Of a stretch of 64,000 nucleotides of DNA, positions 33,489 to 44,959 are shown piece by piece. The stretch comes from Albugo candida (lineage: Eukaryota; Oomycota; Peronosporomycetes; Albuginales): contig JBDOQK010000022.1 of assembly GCA_040437565.1 (NCBI GenBank), forward strand, positions 372,001-436,000, in the 5' to 3' direction. The notes below the pieces were generated by a model. It searched no databases. It was not told where the DNA came from and saw only the letters and a program-made list of their open reading frames with translations. How positions within the stretch are numbered: position 1 is the stretch's first letter; every line of letters starts with the position of its first letter. The translations under genes were made by a program, and so were the position numbers.

Positions 33489-33489
33489 T

Positions 33490-34560
33490 AGCTTTCCTAT
33501 GAAAACATGCTTTCGGATCCGAGTATGCTCGATTCGACGTTCACCTATTCAAAACCGCTCTATCCGCTAGGATTATCCATTAGGTCCTATCTAGTGCTCT
33601 ATCGGTAATAAAAAAGCTTGAAAAACACTTTTACCATCTTGCAAGATCTATCACTTGCACAATTACTACTGTACAAGTAACGCTGACTGATGTCATGCAT
33701 ATAGTCTGCTTGAGGCTATCATTGCTTTCGGTGAAAGGAAACATCCATAAGAAAGTAGACACTCCCACGACCATTCGCGCTTGACATATAAATGAGGTAT
33801 ATTCACCAAAGCTAAGCTGCCTCCACTCAATCCTGCAAAAAGGTAGACTATATATTGAGTCAAGATCCATCAGGAAGGAAACACACGCCTGTATAATTTG
33901 ATGAACTTGGTCCATGTCTACGGATTAACAATGGTATAGCTTGTCTCGCTAGACAGAAAACACTCTTTCGTAAGGTAACCCTTGTTTTGCGCTCGCATTT
34001 GTCAGCATCTTAAGTGCTTTACTCGACGACCTTTTTACAGTCATCTCTCATCTTTATGTAATGGTTGGTTTGTCTGGATTATAGCTTCAATGAATCTTTG
34101 CGACTGTTTCTCTGTCTGTCCTGCTATGTCGAATAATATTAGTTCATGTGTATACTGGTGCGCACCTCACTTAACCCGTCTATCGCATCTCTCGGATTTG
34201 GCACAAATCTTCCCGCATTCACCTTACCGTTTGTAATAAAGAAGCTCGTTTCATCAGATATACCTCGATTGGATGCAGAATCGAAATGCAAGTTTTAAAC
34301 TATAAAGCCTCTCATCTCTCTTTTGTTTTGTTAGCACCAATATATTGCGTATTCTCTTTGAGCTAAAAAGCGTCCTGAGACCACAATTCGACTTACGAAG
34401 TCATGAGTGAGGTGTCTTTATTTACGAATGTACTGCTTTCCCTACACTTAGGAAATGAAGGAAACCATATATCGAGACTTAATTCGGCACTATTACCTTA
34501 AGAGATCCATTTACGAAACGACCGAATGGAAACTAATGAAGCGTACTGTGCATACAGACG
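33490..34560. repeat. 3' flank of copy C, shared with B and E
   Basis: Diverged match to 17.2-18.2 kb and 54.6-55.5 kb ('CATTAGGTCCTATCTAGTG', 'CAATCCTGCA...TATATTGAGT', 'CATCAGGA'). A 94-codon minus-strand frame (33631-33915) contains 'FLMDLDSIYSLPFCRIEW', of which fragments persist in the other flanks; not convincing as a gene. Confidence 0.5.
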
Positions 34561-36440
34561 TTTTCGCAAGAAAGCCGTTTTTTTTGTGACAAAGCAGCAA
34601 ATCCAATCTAATAATGCGACGAAAAGCGAATAAGTAGTTGTGTGACGCAATGAATACCTGACTGATATCTGAGGCTTTCTTGTTATGAAATGACCAACTC
34701 GTAGCTTTAAAAATCTAACTGTGTTATGTTTGCTGGCGCATCATCCTTTCATTTCTATTCGTGTGACGCTTAAATCGAAGATCAGGAGCATATTCATTCA
34801 GGTTGTAGAAAACGGGAGCTTCGATGCATACACAGAGACTCGTCGACATCTTGAGTGTCATCAGACGCTGCATGAGGTAATAAAGATGAGATAGCGGTAT
34901 ATCATTGCATAAAATGACGCAAACAATGAGGGTAGGCTATGCCTCGATCAGTAAGTTGGATATTTTGACGTCCTTGCAATGGGTTGCCGAGCACGTCCTC
35001 ATCAATAAAAAGGACAACAATGAGAAAATAACGTGATGTCGCGTTTGACTGCTAATCTATCGAGATGGAGCGCTATATGGTGTTGGAAGAAGCTACGAAT
35101 AATATTTTCAAGTACGAGCATCAGTGATAACTGTAGGTGGAATGATAAAGGTAAATTTTCAGGCTAGTAATAGTAAACATTGCGTATTACTTTCTTTGAC
35201 ACGGAGAAAGGAAAAAAAAGAATCGTTTGCAAGGATTTTGTGAAATTTGAATTTATCAAACGACACCAGTACACGACATAATGATCTTTCGATGAATTAT
35301 GTTCCATCTGAAACAAGGCGTTTACAGCGGGCAACGATCGCACAGTCTTTCTTCAATGACGAGTATTTTAGTTTGGGCTGATGACCGGCGTTTTCCTGAT
35401 ATTCAATGAAGTATGGTCTGTTTGAACCCAAGAAGATGATCAATCCAGCAGATAGAATATTACGATAACCCATTGGTGCTTGACTGTAGCTGGTAGATTG
35501 CAAAATGAACTCAATTCAGAGATTGAAAGTTTTGTATATTCTGGTGCAGTGAAATACAAATCAGCCAGGAGGAGAGTTGTTGCGCAAAACAATTCCGACT
35601 CTATGTGGAGGCACTACATTCGGAAGAATTCTTTGAGAAGATTCAGAGAAGTGTTAGATGGTAACTTACAAAAATTATAAATGTGAGTCATATGACAAAT
35701 GTGAACAATGTTGGCAACATTAGTTCAAGAAATGGAGGCTTACCTTAGCTATTGATGAACTAAGAACCTAAACGTTGATGTTTATATTTTCTTCTTTCGA
35801 CACAAGACCTATGAAAAATTACAATCGCTGACGTTCTCAGAAGGAATACTACAGTATTTTATCTCCCTATCCGCTTGGTGCCTTTACAATCACCTTAATG
35901 AATAGCTATTCGTCCAGATAGTGTCCGATGATTTTGAAAAAATGCTCTAATCAAAGTTTTTGCTGCTCCTAAATTTCACGCAGAAGGCCCTAACGTCTTC
36001 AATCGCTTGATTCTACAGCCGTCTTAGGTGAGCCAAGACTCTTTTCCGATCGAATCTTCATACTCAAACGTTCGCTTGGCTCAAACCGGCGGATACTAAG
36101 TCCAAATTGTATATCATGAAAGACTCTGTCAGTTTAGAATCACACTGGAGGCTCTCAAAGCCGATCATCTTATCGTTTTGAGGGCGCGTTTCTCCAGCTT
36201 TTGTCATATGTGCATCGTCAAAGTGTTGCAAATATGAGATATGCGAGCAACACATGACACGGGGCTCTTTTTTTTAGCCTTCGTGTATCAAAACCACAAT
36301 ACACAGTCGTCCCTGCATTCCAAAACATAGTATGGAAACGATCAATCTACATCGGATGGTATTTCGGTATGTTTGAAGTACGTTAACGAAGTATACATAC
36401 TTGACGAAATGTCAGGTAGCCGTTTATAGACCGCCAAGAA
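34560..36440. other. No recognisable gene
   Basis: Only short unsupported frames (e.g. 35480-35680, 36064-36255). No repeat relation recognised. Confidence 0.5.
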
Positions 36441-36443
36441 TAT

Positions 36444-36956
36444 ATGAAGCGTGGTTATTTGGACCTGCAAGAACGAATCGATATATTACAAACTTCAGAG
36501 TCCAGATTGGTGTTCTGGATGCTCTATCTTTTCGACGATGATTGGATCCCTCAGAATGTCGATTCTGTATATCAACAGGAGCTCGCGGATATACCGCTAC
36601 TCGAATACAATGAAGCTGACACCTCGGAAGATGATGAGGATGCTTTCCAAGATGAATTGACCCATGAATCGTTAGGCGAATTAAGGCATGAAGTGGTGTC
36701 AAGTTCTGACAAGAAATCGACGCATCAATCGACGCATGAATCTGAGAATGGATTGGAGAATGAATTGGAGAATGAATCGAATGATCGATTTCAATCCGAT
36801 GATCCTTTTGGTTCCGGGCTAATCGATCCGCAAATCTTTACACACAAATCTGGCTGCATAAAATATGTAGCTTTTTCCGATATCACAAAAATGTACTGTA
36901 CGCTTTCTCATCCAAGGCAGCCCTTTCCCAGTTCAGTAGCCGTGGAAGTCCGGTAG
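36444..36956 (+). CDS. Hypothetical acidic protein
   Basis: 170 codons from a true ATG. Strongly acidic middle (EADTSEDDEDAFQDE) followed by a low-complexity run built on a degenerate 12-base unit (GAATGGATTGGA/GAATGAATTGGA, giving 'ESENGLENELENES'). No signal peptide or domain recognised. Its last 49 bases overlap, antisense, the end of copy D. The minus strand is Ser-rich here and contains stops, so plus is the likelier coding strand if any. It could be a chance frame in a simple-sequence tract. Confidence 0.35.
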   Translation: MKRGYLDLQERIDILQTSESRLVFWMLYLFDDDWIPQNVDSVYQQELADIPLLEYNEADTSEDDEDAFQDELTHESLGELRHEVVSSSDKKSTHQSTHESENGLENELENESNDRFQSDDPFGSGLIDPQIFTHKSGCIKYVAFSDITKMYCTLSHPRQPFPSSVAVEVR

Positions 36957-37693
36957 CATTGTGATTTCCATGTTACGCTCTCGTAAATCGATCCGATCGC
37001 GTGATTTGAGACATCCTGCGATGCATAATCATTCGAATCTTCTTTAATATTGTCATCGGATTTTCTGACAAGAGCGCTGGATAACTGTCTGACAAGATGC
37101 TTACAATAATCGCCATCAACTTCAGCACTGTACCCAGTACATATACCCGACATCAAACATGGCTCAAAATTTCTACTTTGACTTGTATATAGCACCTGCA
37201 AATAGCGCTCCTTTGCATTTTTGGCTACTAGGTAGAGCTTTCGTATGCTACGGGAGCCACTCGTCATTTTCATGCAGTTGCCGCATTCAGCACTCGTTTG
37301 CGAATCTGTGAGTAAGCATAGCGCTTTCAACGTTGTCGGTTTAATAATGCTCGACTTTGAAGAAGATACCGCGGTATCCATATTTTCAGTATGTCTCATT
37401 ATGATGGAGCCACACATACTTTCACTCTGGCAGTCTATTCCGGCTCTTATAAAAGAAAAAGCCAAGCCAGATGCGTCGAATATTGCTGTGGTAAGCGGTG
37501 GATATGAGATGTTCGTAAGGGTAGACGCAAGCGAAAGACGATTCATTCCGGCAATTTCTGTTAGGCAGGACTGGCACTTGCCTAGATCGCTTTGGAGACT
37601 AAATGTTGCGGTTATTATTGCTCGCTGGTTGGCATCAGTACCCGTGTCTAAAAGCGACACAGCACAGAAAAGAAGCTAGTGCTGGTGGAGCAT
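36908..37693 (-). pseudogene. Secreted cysteine-rich family, copy D (N-terminal half)
   Basis: ATG at 37693 by alignment with the paralogs (MLHQH), then TAG at codon 6 (37676-37678), after which the same frame stays open for 250 codons. Blocks present: LLDTGTDANQ end of the signal region, CQSCLTEIAGMNRLSL, 'IDCQSESMCGSI', 'LCLLTDSQTSAECGNCMKMT', 'RYLQVLYTSQ', 'FEPCLMSGICTGYSAEV', 'YCKHLVRQLSSAL'. Similarity to C stops abruptly after 'CLG' at about 36912; the C-terminal half is missing and replaced by the acidic-ORF region. A downstream GTG could restart translation, without a full signal peptide. Confidence 0.7.
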
Positions 37694-37784
37694 GGCCAGC
37701 AATTCGTTTTTCCTACAAAGAAATTTGTGACGAGTTACAATTTGATAATTGTACGGCAGAAGTATGATTGATCGTCTGTTGTAT

Positions 37785-37798
37785 GGTTATCAGCCAAT
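37785..37798 (-). promoter_or_regulatory. Conserved upstream element of copy D (diverged)
   Basis: On the minus strand ATTGGCTGATAACC, preceded by TTCTATTCCACCTTTC as in copy C. It lies only about 92 bp before the ATG, closer than in the others. Confidence 0.35.
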
Positions 37799-37939
37799 TA
37801 GAAAGAAAGGTGGAATAGAAACATATATGGAAATCGTTATATTGTGTCAGTGTGCAGAGAGAATAGTGATATGTGATACGCGATCTCCTTTCTGTATTCA
37901 CAACGCATTTCCAAGTTTTATACTCAAAATGTAAAGAAA

Positions 37940-38468
37940 TTCATGTAGTGGAAATGTATCATGGAAGTCACGTGGAAACATCGAGTGTGGATTGAGAGAA
38001 TCTTGATTCTTTGAAATGAATAGCTCGTCAAAGCATCTAGTGAGACACGAACTAGAAAAAAGACGCACGTTAGAGGCCTGGGTGCGCCGTTTTTATAGGT
38101 ACAAAAGTGGTTAATGAACTTTGCATTCTGTACACGAAAGAATGATCATATTAAACGAATAACCGGTAATTATGGATACTGATAAGATATGACGGGACCC
38201 CATTACATTGGATATTGTGACTGCATGCAAGAACGCATAAGGAACGATAAAGGATGTTCTTACAGTATACAGCTGAACTAATGAAGTAGCAGAGGTTAGG
38301 CTACAGCTAAAGTGAAGCATGATAAAACTGGAATGTAAAAGTGCTCAAGCAACATGTAAAAAATTCCACTTTATCGGCTACTATAGCTTCTGTTTAGTCC
38401 TTTGGCTGATTGTCGTCGTCTCCAGGATGAAAAGATCATTGATTTTCGTGTGATTGAATAGCAGTATA
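37940..38468. other. No recognisable gene
   Basis: Sequence between copy D's flank and copia element 2. Nothing recognised. Confidence 0.5.
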
Positions 38469-38616
38469 TGTTGGCAGGTGAGCGAAGATGCGGTGTTGCA
38501 GGAATTTGCCAAAACTGAGGTTTTATTTTTTAGAAAATTAAAATCCTAACCAAGCGTTTAAACTAAGTTCCAAGTGCGACTAGAAACCTAAAACACATTG
38601 TTAAGTTCTTTCAACA
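38469..38616 (-). repeat. 3' LTR of copia element 2
   Basis: 148 bp, TGTTGGCAGG...TTTCAACA on the plus strand. Aligns without indels to 40308-40455. Confidence 0.93.
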
Positions 38617-39439
38617 CTCCTTCCTTTCCGGTTGCACTTGAAGTTGTGTCATCTTCAACTTGCATTGTCCAATCCCTTAACTGCCATAACTCCCTTAGCT
38701 GAAGAAATCTTGGCGTCAGAAACGCCTTCATCTGCAAGTCGGCCATCATCTTCGACGTATGTACGTACCTTGGCGCGATAATTTTTCTGACCATGTTAGC
38801 TCTGACGAAATTGAGTCGGACGTCGATATGTGTGGCCTTGATTGAAGTAGCTTCGTTGAGAAATTGACTGATAGCCGCCTGGTTATCCATCCACAAGATC
38901 ATTGGCTCCTTCACTTTGACCTTCAACTCGCTGAATAATTCCTTTGCTCCAAGTAATTCCTGCGATGCCTTCGATGTTGCTCCAAACTCTGCTTCCATCG
39001 TCGATAATGCTACTCAGTGCTGCTTCTTGCATGACCAGCTGATCGTCATTCCATTCAAAGTGAATGCTGTACCAGATATGCTCTTTCTCGTTTCATCATC
39101 TGCTGCGTAATCAGCATCCGAAAACGCTTTCAGAGTGACTTCTCTGAAATTCGTGCATACCTCACCACCCAAATAGAGCTTCAGACTTTTAGTACCCTTA
39201 AGATACTTCACCACTCTGACACCTAACGCCCAATCGGCTGTTGTTGGTGCATGAGTACGTCTCGTCAGCTTATGCACAGCGAAACTGATGTCTGGACGCG
39301 TGCAGAGTGCAATCCACAAAAGGCTGCCCGTCAAAGACTGGAACTTCTTGATATTTGGCTTCTTGACTAAACGTATCTCCAAGCAGTCCGATTTTGATGT
39401 TGTACTATCACTGTAGTCCTGACCGATAGGCGTGAGAAC
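38617..39439 (-). pseudogene. Copia element 2 RT end and RNase H
   Basis: From the gap leftward: 'VKKPNIKKFQSLTGSLLWIA', 'CTRPDISFAVHKLTR' (end of RT), 'VVKYLKGTKSLKLYLGG', then RNase H 'LKAFSDADYAADDETRKSI' with its first catalytic Asp (SDADYA), a TGA at 39014-39016, then in the same frame 'STMEAEFGATSKASQELLG' (catalytic Glu) and 'LWMDNQAAI' (catalytic Asp). Ends at 38588 inside the LTR. A single nonsense codon is the only lesion I see. Confidence 0.85.
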
Positions 39440-39539
39440 NNNNNNNNNNNNNNNNNNNNNNNNNNNNNNNNNNNNNNNNNNNNNNNNNNNNNNNNNNNNN
39501 NNNNNNNNNNNNNNNNNNNNNNNNNNNNNNNNNNNNNNN
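39440..39539. other. Assembly gap inside copia element 2
   Basis: 100 N between gag and the RT end. The reading frame happens to be kept across it only because the placeholder length plus flanks allows it; no fusion protein should be inferred. Confidence 0.95.
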
Positions 39540-40303
39540 GAGTACTTGATAACGCTTTCCAGGAGCATATCATCGGCTCCACCGACTGCTTCACTGAGTG
39601 CCGACAAGAACAAAAAATACTCACTCCAAGAATGTTCAATCGGTTTTTTGGCCATAAAAAGGCGTGTTGTCTGCGTCCTGGTGATGTTGGGCCGGAATAC
39701 TTCCTTGATCCGGTCCATCACTTCTTCAACGCTAGAGCACTGAGTCATCCATTGAGGGACTTGCTGGTCGTAATAAGTGAGCGCTTTTCCGCTCAGATGC
39801 CGTCCTAGGCAGTCCAGCTTCACCTCCTCACTCCAAATTCCGCCGGATGCTTGCTGGGCGTGCGATAGTTGCTGCAAGAAACGAAAACCCCATCGGGTAA
39901 ACGGCGCTCCAAGTCCCGAGTATGTCTCTTTCCCGTCGAATGGCTGAATGGCTAGCTTCATATCCCTTATCGCTGGGAATCTCACTCGGTTTAGCCCATC
40001 CAGCGCATTATGTTTCATGGCATGGACAAAGCTTTTCCTCATCCCGCTTCCACGATGCTGCATTGGTTTTGCATCCAGGGATGACATTGTCAAATCCTGT
40101 CCTTGGTTGTGCGGTCCAGCAAATAAGCTCTCCGCTTGCGCGGGTGGTGCTGGTACGGGCGAGCCGACGCTCCGCTCGGTTTCGATCTTGTCCAGTCGAT
40201 TTCCGAGTGTCTCCAGCAGCATCATCATTCGGTCCATCTTCGACTCATGTGATCCGTCGGATTCTTCCATGGTCTTGGCTGGTGGAATCTTGGTTGGGCT
40301 CAT
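39540..40303 (-). CDS. Copia element 2 Gag (partial, open to the gap)
   Basis: ATG at 40303, which lies inside the tRNA primer site (GGTTATGAGCCC). About 254 codons before the gap. Short coiled-coil-like start 'MDRMMMLLETLGNRLDKIE', proline-rich linker, then the UBN2-type gag region: 'IQPFDGKETYSGLGAPFTRW', 'LDCLGRHLSGKALTYYDQQV', 'VEEVMDRIKEVFRPN'. Gag forms the virus-like particle in which reverse transcription takes place. No stop or frameshift seen in this part, so it could still be translated. Confidence 0.75.
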
Positions 40304-40307
40304 AACC
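40290..40307 (-). promoter_or_regulatory. tRNA primer-binding site, element 2
   Basis: GGTTATGAGCCCAACC on the minus strand directly after the LTR. Its complement, GGTTGGGCTCATAACC, reads as the anticodon arm of an initiator-Met tRNA with CAT anticodon. It overlaps the gag start codon. Confidence 0.7.
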
Positions 40308-40455
40308 TGTTGGCAGGTGAGCGAAGATGCGGTGTTGCAGGAAATTGCCAAAACTGAGGTTTTATTTTTTAGAAAATCAAAATCCCAAGCAATCGTTTAA
40401 ACGAAGTTCCAAGTGCGATTAGAAAGCTAAAACACATTGTTAAGTTCTTTCAACA
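40308..40455 (-). repeat. 5' LTR of copia element 2
   Basis: 148 bp, same ends as the 3' LTR. Confidence 0.93.
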
Positions 40456-40741
40456 AGTAGGACAAATGAGCTGATGGTGTCTAAATTACGAGAATTAGAC
40501 GAACGGACTTCTCTATAGACCTATGCTAGCTTGAATAATAAATATACATACAAAACATACAAAAACAAGTGCCTCTGAGAAAAGATAATTCTCCTTCTCT
40601 TTGATTTCCCTGTGGTGACTTCTCAATGCGCCGGGTACTACGTAATCCACCAATTAAGCAGAAAAAAGCGAAAGACAGCCTTTTTTAACCCCTTTCAACC
40701 TTTCCTCTCCAACGAAGCGGTTCAAGTCAACATTTCGACAC

Positions 40742-41219
40742 AGCCCCAGGTCACCGTCCGCTTGTAGTGACATGGCAACGCTCGTGAGTCACCCAGCCTT
40801 ACGTGACTGTGTAATGACGCGGAGAGTGCCCTCACCCCCAGCATGACGGTCCAGAGTGGTAAAGGTGGTACATATGGTACGGCCACTGCATCGTCATAAG
40901 GTAATGTCAAGGCAATCGCAAGTGTGGACGNNNNNNNNNNNNNNNNNNNNNNNNNNNNNNNNNNNNNNNNNNNNNNNNNNNNNNNNNNNNNNNNNNNNNN
41001 NNNNNNNNNNNNNNNNNNNNNNNNNNNNNNAGCCCCAGGTCACCGTCCGCTTGTAGTGACATGGCAACGCTCGTGAGTCACCCAGCCTTACGTGACTGTG
41101 TAATGACGCGGAGAGTGCCCTCACCCCCAGCATGACGGTCCAGAGTGGTAAAGGTGGTACATATGGTACGGCCACTGCATCGTCATAAGGTAATGTCAAG
41201 GCAATCGCAAGTGTGGACG
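40742..41219. repeat. 189-bp identical copies flanking a 100-N gap
   Basis: 40742-40930 equals 41031-41219, exactly up to the gap edges. Unmerged contig ends. Confidence 0.92.
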
Positions 41220-42101
41220 AATTTAAACGTCCCACTTTGACAGATATTATTAGGTCCCAGGAGTTCTTACGCAATAACAAGGAACGAATTAGAGCACAAT
41301 ACCGCGTGAAGCTCCCAAAGCCAATATCTTCAGATATTGCTGCAATTGTGAACTTTATGCTGGAGAGTATCCGTATTGATCAGTTGAGGCCGCCAAAATC
41401 GAAGCCGCAAGGCATTTCAAGATTTCGAAACAGTTTGCCAATGAGTTTTGAAATGGGCCAGGCATTGACTCGCATTCTTATTGGCAAGTTACTGACATCA
41501 ATCGTCCGGGTCCACCCCAGCCCAGCGATTGAGTCTCTCCTGGAATGTCGTCAGATTGGACAGTGTCTAAACTCCCAGGGGGATGTGCGTGTGATGGTTA
41601 CGTCCAAGACGCATGTGCACAACTGGAGTGCCGGTCAGTCTCCGTTCTAGGTGAAAAGGTTTTAGTCAAGAATACGACACCTCAGAACGTTGATACTATC
41701 GGGATGTATTCGGTGTTGGTCTTGAGGTCGAAAAAGAGGTTATTTTGACCTCAAAAAGACGTGTGGGATCCTTCTCGATACCTTTCGAGAGTGAAGTAAT
41801 TTTTGAATTCCTCCAAAGGAGTGATTATGTCGACGTGGCGAATTTACTTTGCATTCCCCACGTACCCAGAAGCATTGGTGCGAGCTGAGAAGATATGCGA
41901 GAAAATCACGTTTGGCAAACAACCCGTCCCAGTTCGGAGAAGACTGCTCCGATTCCGACAGAGCTACCACCTTTCGGTGAACGTGGGCCATACTATTTGA
42001 ATTTGGGAGCCTCTGCCACTCCCCCGACTGCAGCTCCAAAACCAAAGAAGAAAACAACAAAAACGGCTTCTTTGGTCGCCTCAAAAACCATGGATAGCTA
42101 G
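41213..42101 (+). pseudogene. LINE copy II ORF1-like region
   Basis: 41213-41650 is open for 145 codons ('FKRPTLTDIIRSQEFLRNNK', 'RFRNSLPMSFEMGQALT'). The continuation is in other frames: 'DYVDVANLLCIPHV' (41.82-41.87 kb) and 41895-42101, ending in a Pro/Lys-rich tail (PKPKKKTTK). Aligned blocks exist in copy I at 19.6-20.3 kb. Likely the nucleic-acid-binding ORF1 by position; no motif proves it. Confidence 0.5.
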
Positions 42102-43687
42102 ATTCCGATCCAAAAAAGGGTGACAACAATAGTCCAACGGAACCTATCCGAGCATATTTCGTCGGAATCAAACTATTCTCCGGATACCACACAACCTGGA
42201 TCACCACAATTCTGCAGCCATCCCCTCCAATCCTATAGCTAGTGGACAGTCTATCTTAAGAGAGCTTAACGAAAGCGGGTGAGTGGGATGGAGATATAAT
42301 TTTGCGAAGTGGTTCGTTCACGCGGAAATGTCACCATGTGGAGCCATTTCGACACATGGTAGCAAAAGCACGGCCTAGTGCTCTGGATGATTGGGGACCA
42401 GAAGTTATTTCTCTGTAGTCATGACAATAGAGGTGGAGACAAAGGAAGTCGAAGAAGTTGGCAACCTGGAACATGGAACGGCTTCAAACTATTCCAGTAA
42501 AACACGATTGCCAGAAGAAGTAGTCACTTCAAAAGAGGCTAGCCATTTTTGTTCGCAAACGCCACATGAAGGTTGAAAATAGGAGCGAACAACCACAGTT
42601 GGCGAGGTGGAGAGCAATGAAAAGTAATTTCAAAAATTCCATCTATACAACCAGAGCGTACCAGCTGGTCCAAACGGACACACAAATCGAATTTGCGTGC
42701 AGGATGATTCATTTCAGCCCGAATTTCCGGACAAAATCACCCGAGCATCACTTGATCATTAGATTGCTATGCATAGTGTTCTACTTGCCTGTATGGAGTC
42801 CAATGACAAAGCAATGAACGATGTTGCGCATCTCTCCTGGTCAATCGAGTACTCGCTGCTCAGGTTTTGAATGAAGATGCAACGTTGTGACACAATAAAG
42901 TCGACATGTTGGTGGGAAAGTCCCATCGATACGGAATGTGATGTTTAAGAAAAATCGCCATATGGTGGAGGGCGGTGCCGAAAATCGTTCTCGGCTTGTT
43001 AAGAATAATCAAAGCTCTCGTTATGATCGAACTCCTACTTTTGTGTACTGCCCCCATTCCTTCCACAAATGATCACCGGGTCCAATATCTCACAGATTGG
43101 CCAGTGCTTTAGATTCCGAGCCATAACGTCCGATCACTGCCAGCCAATGTGCTACTATCGTAGTCACGAAAAGAGGTAGGCATCAATTTTCATTTCCAAT
43201 GGTCTGGAGTTAAATGGAAAGGAATTATCTGTAGTGAATTCGACGAGATCTCCCTCAAAAGTTACTTTTTCCCGGAAGAATTAGCAACACTACACCTCTC
43301 ATTCAAGATGGTGACAAGAAATTGACTGCTGGTACACTTCGAAGTGAATGCTAAGGGCTCCTCGATTATTTCAGCGTGGTACAATATCCCAGCACACAAC
43401 GTGGATGTAAATGAAATTCATATAAGGGTCCTCTTTTTATCTATCACGTCCTATGAGAACACTCTATTATTTTGTTCAAGAAAGTAAGTTTCACGATCAC
43501 AACCAGCTGGAATCATTTCAGTTTTTAGTACATTTGAAAATACAGCGCAAATGTTGGTCAAAGACCACAACAGTACTTTTCTACGCCCAACTCAAAATCG
43601 CAGTGGTGTAACGACAATCCTTCTTCAGCACTTCTCGGCTATGAAAAATATTTAGAACTCACCGAACGAAGCAATCATAATTGCTAT

Positions 43688-43945
43688 TTGGTTTATGGAC
43701 TTCTCATCACGATACACCGGTGTATATTGAAAATGTCAATGCACCGGCCAAACCGGTCATCCAACACTTTCAAATCGGACTCAATACATCTCGTATTTGA
43801 TGATTTTGATACCCCACTAGATCCATCCATCGATCCTTCGAGTGGAGTAACAACTTGCCACGAACCAAGTCGATTAGAGTGTTTGTAATGGCTTTCGCAG
43901 TTGGATGCGGTAGACGCTTGGCGAATCCAACATCCGACTGAAAAA
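43688..43945 (+). pseudogene. LINE copy II endonuclease C-terminal remnant
   Basis: 'HLVFDDFDTPLDPSIDPS' corresponds to the GDFN.pLDp.D motif of APE-type LINE endonucleases (here DDFD), followed by 'PSRLECL' and, after a stop, 'WLSQLDAVDAWRIQHPTEK' (the DaWR..hP motif). The match to the family pattern is good, the catalytic motif is altered. Confidence 0.65.
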
Positions 43946-44426
43946 ATAGTTAGGTCGGAACAGCTACTTCATATGGTATGCAAAACCTCTGCATATTTCC
44001 GTCCACGACATGCGGGAGATCATATGGCAAAAAATGTAATTTCTGCAAATCCAACTCAATTTCCGGGGCGAGAATACTAAAAAACTTCTTCTTTATGACT
44101 AGTTGGATATCCTCAAGTTGTCGAAGCAATCGAATTAAGAGAAAATTCGGTGCTTGAACAGTGCGGACAACTTCGAATCCCGGAATAATGTGGGATAGTT
44201 GCAGACGCAAATCAAGAAATAGCATCAAGAAATTGAAAAAAATATCTCACAAGATAGCCGACAAGATGTCGAGTCTAGCAAGCGTGTTTTGGAAGCCGTA
44301 GCCGCTCGATATCGGAGTCACGACACCAATCAGTTATAACATTTTTACGAATCGAGTCTCGAACAATTTAGAATTTCGGTCGAGAAAAATGACAAATACA
44401 ACCAAGGAGAAAGCTTCTATCATCAC

Positions 44427-44950
44427 GTGAAGCATACGAAGAACTCTTCCAAGCATTCTTTTTGCCCTCCGGATAGCTCTTGTCGTCGTGTGCCGAATGA
44501 AAATGTGACGAAAAAATGTGGCACCCTGCCATCAATCCCGAGTGAAATTATTGACGAATTCAGATATCATTACTGTGCTTCAATTGGACATCACTATAGC
44601 TCCGAGACCGACCCAGCTGATCCATGCGAAACAAATAAAAAAAGCTACTTTATTCGAGTTGAGTTTCCCTACGTCAGAAGAGCAAGACCGTCTCTCAACT
44701 CACATAAGTACGGCCGAGATGGTGGAATCAATGAAGCACATGGGGAGTCATTCTTGGCCTACCAGCTGCATTTCATCAACTTGATCCGGAAACGTTTGGC
44801 GATTGTATGAAGATCTTGTTCGAATATCAGCTGGAAAGAGGTATCTTACTTCGATTACAACGCCTTTCGGCAATCACCTTGTTATACAAAAGGAATCGCG
44901 AGGTGAAAGTGTCTAGTCAAAAATGTTACAGGTTCATTAAACCACTGGAG
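44427..44950 (+). pseudogene. LINE copy II linker and RT start
   Basis: 'PPDSSCRRVPNENVTKKCG' then 'IIDEFRYHYCASIGHHYSS', and in a second frame 'ESMKHMGSHSWPTSC', matching 'EAIKHMQSGSSSEMDELPAA' of copy I's RT. 'TSITTPFGNHLVIQKES' matches 'VSITTSIGNHLDLQKRD'. The catalytic RT core is not present. Confidence 0.6.
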
Positions 44951-44959
44951 TACCATTAC

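Larger units (their letters stand above)
38469..40455 (-). mobile_element. Ty1/copia retrotransposon, element 2 (internally deleted)
   Basis: Two 148-bp LTRs with TGTTG...CAACA ends, a primer site, an intact-looking gag and RT-end/RNase H, joined across a 100-N gap. About 8 of 148 LTR bases differ by eye, making it the least decayed copia here. Protease, integrase and most RT are absent between gag and the RT end; either they are in the gap or it is a deletion derivative. Flanking 5-mers (GTATA left, AGTAG right) do not match, so no target duplication is evident. Confidence 0.88.

Noticed and set aside
33284-33502. Alternative frame 'VGYFDHRFELLLDGGC' as the true C-terminus of copy C
   Set aside because: The frame reading 'LDILITDLNYFLMVG' is the one kept in B and E; the alternative has stops there.
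39014-40351. A single 445-codon Gag-RNase H fusion protein
   Set aside because: It crosses 100 N of placeholder sequence; the frame continuity has no meaning.
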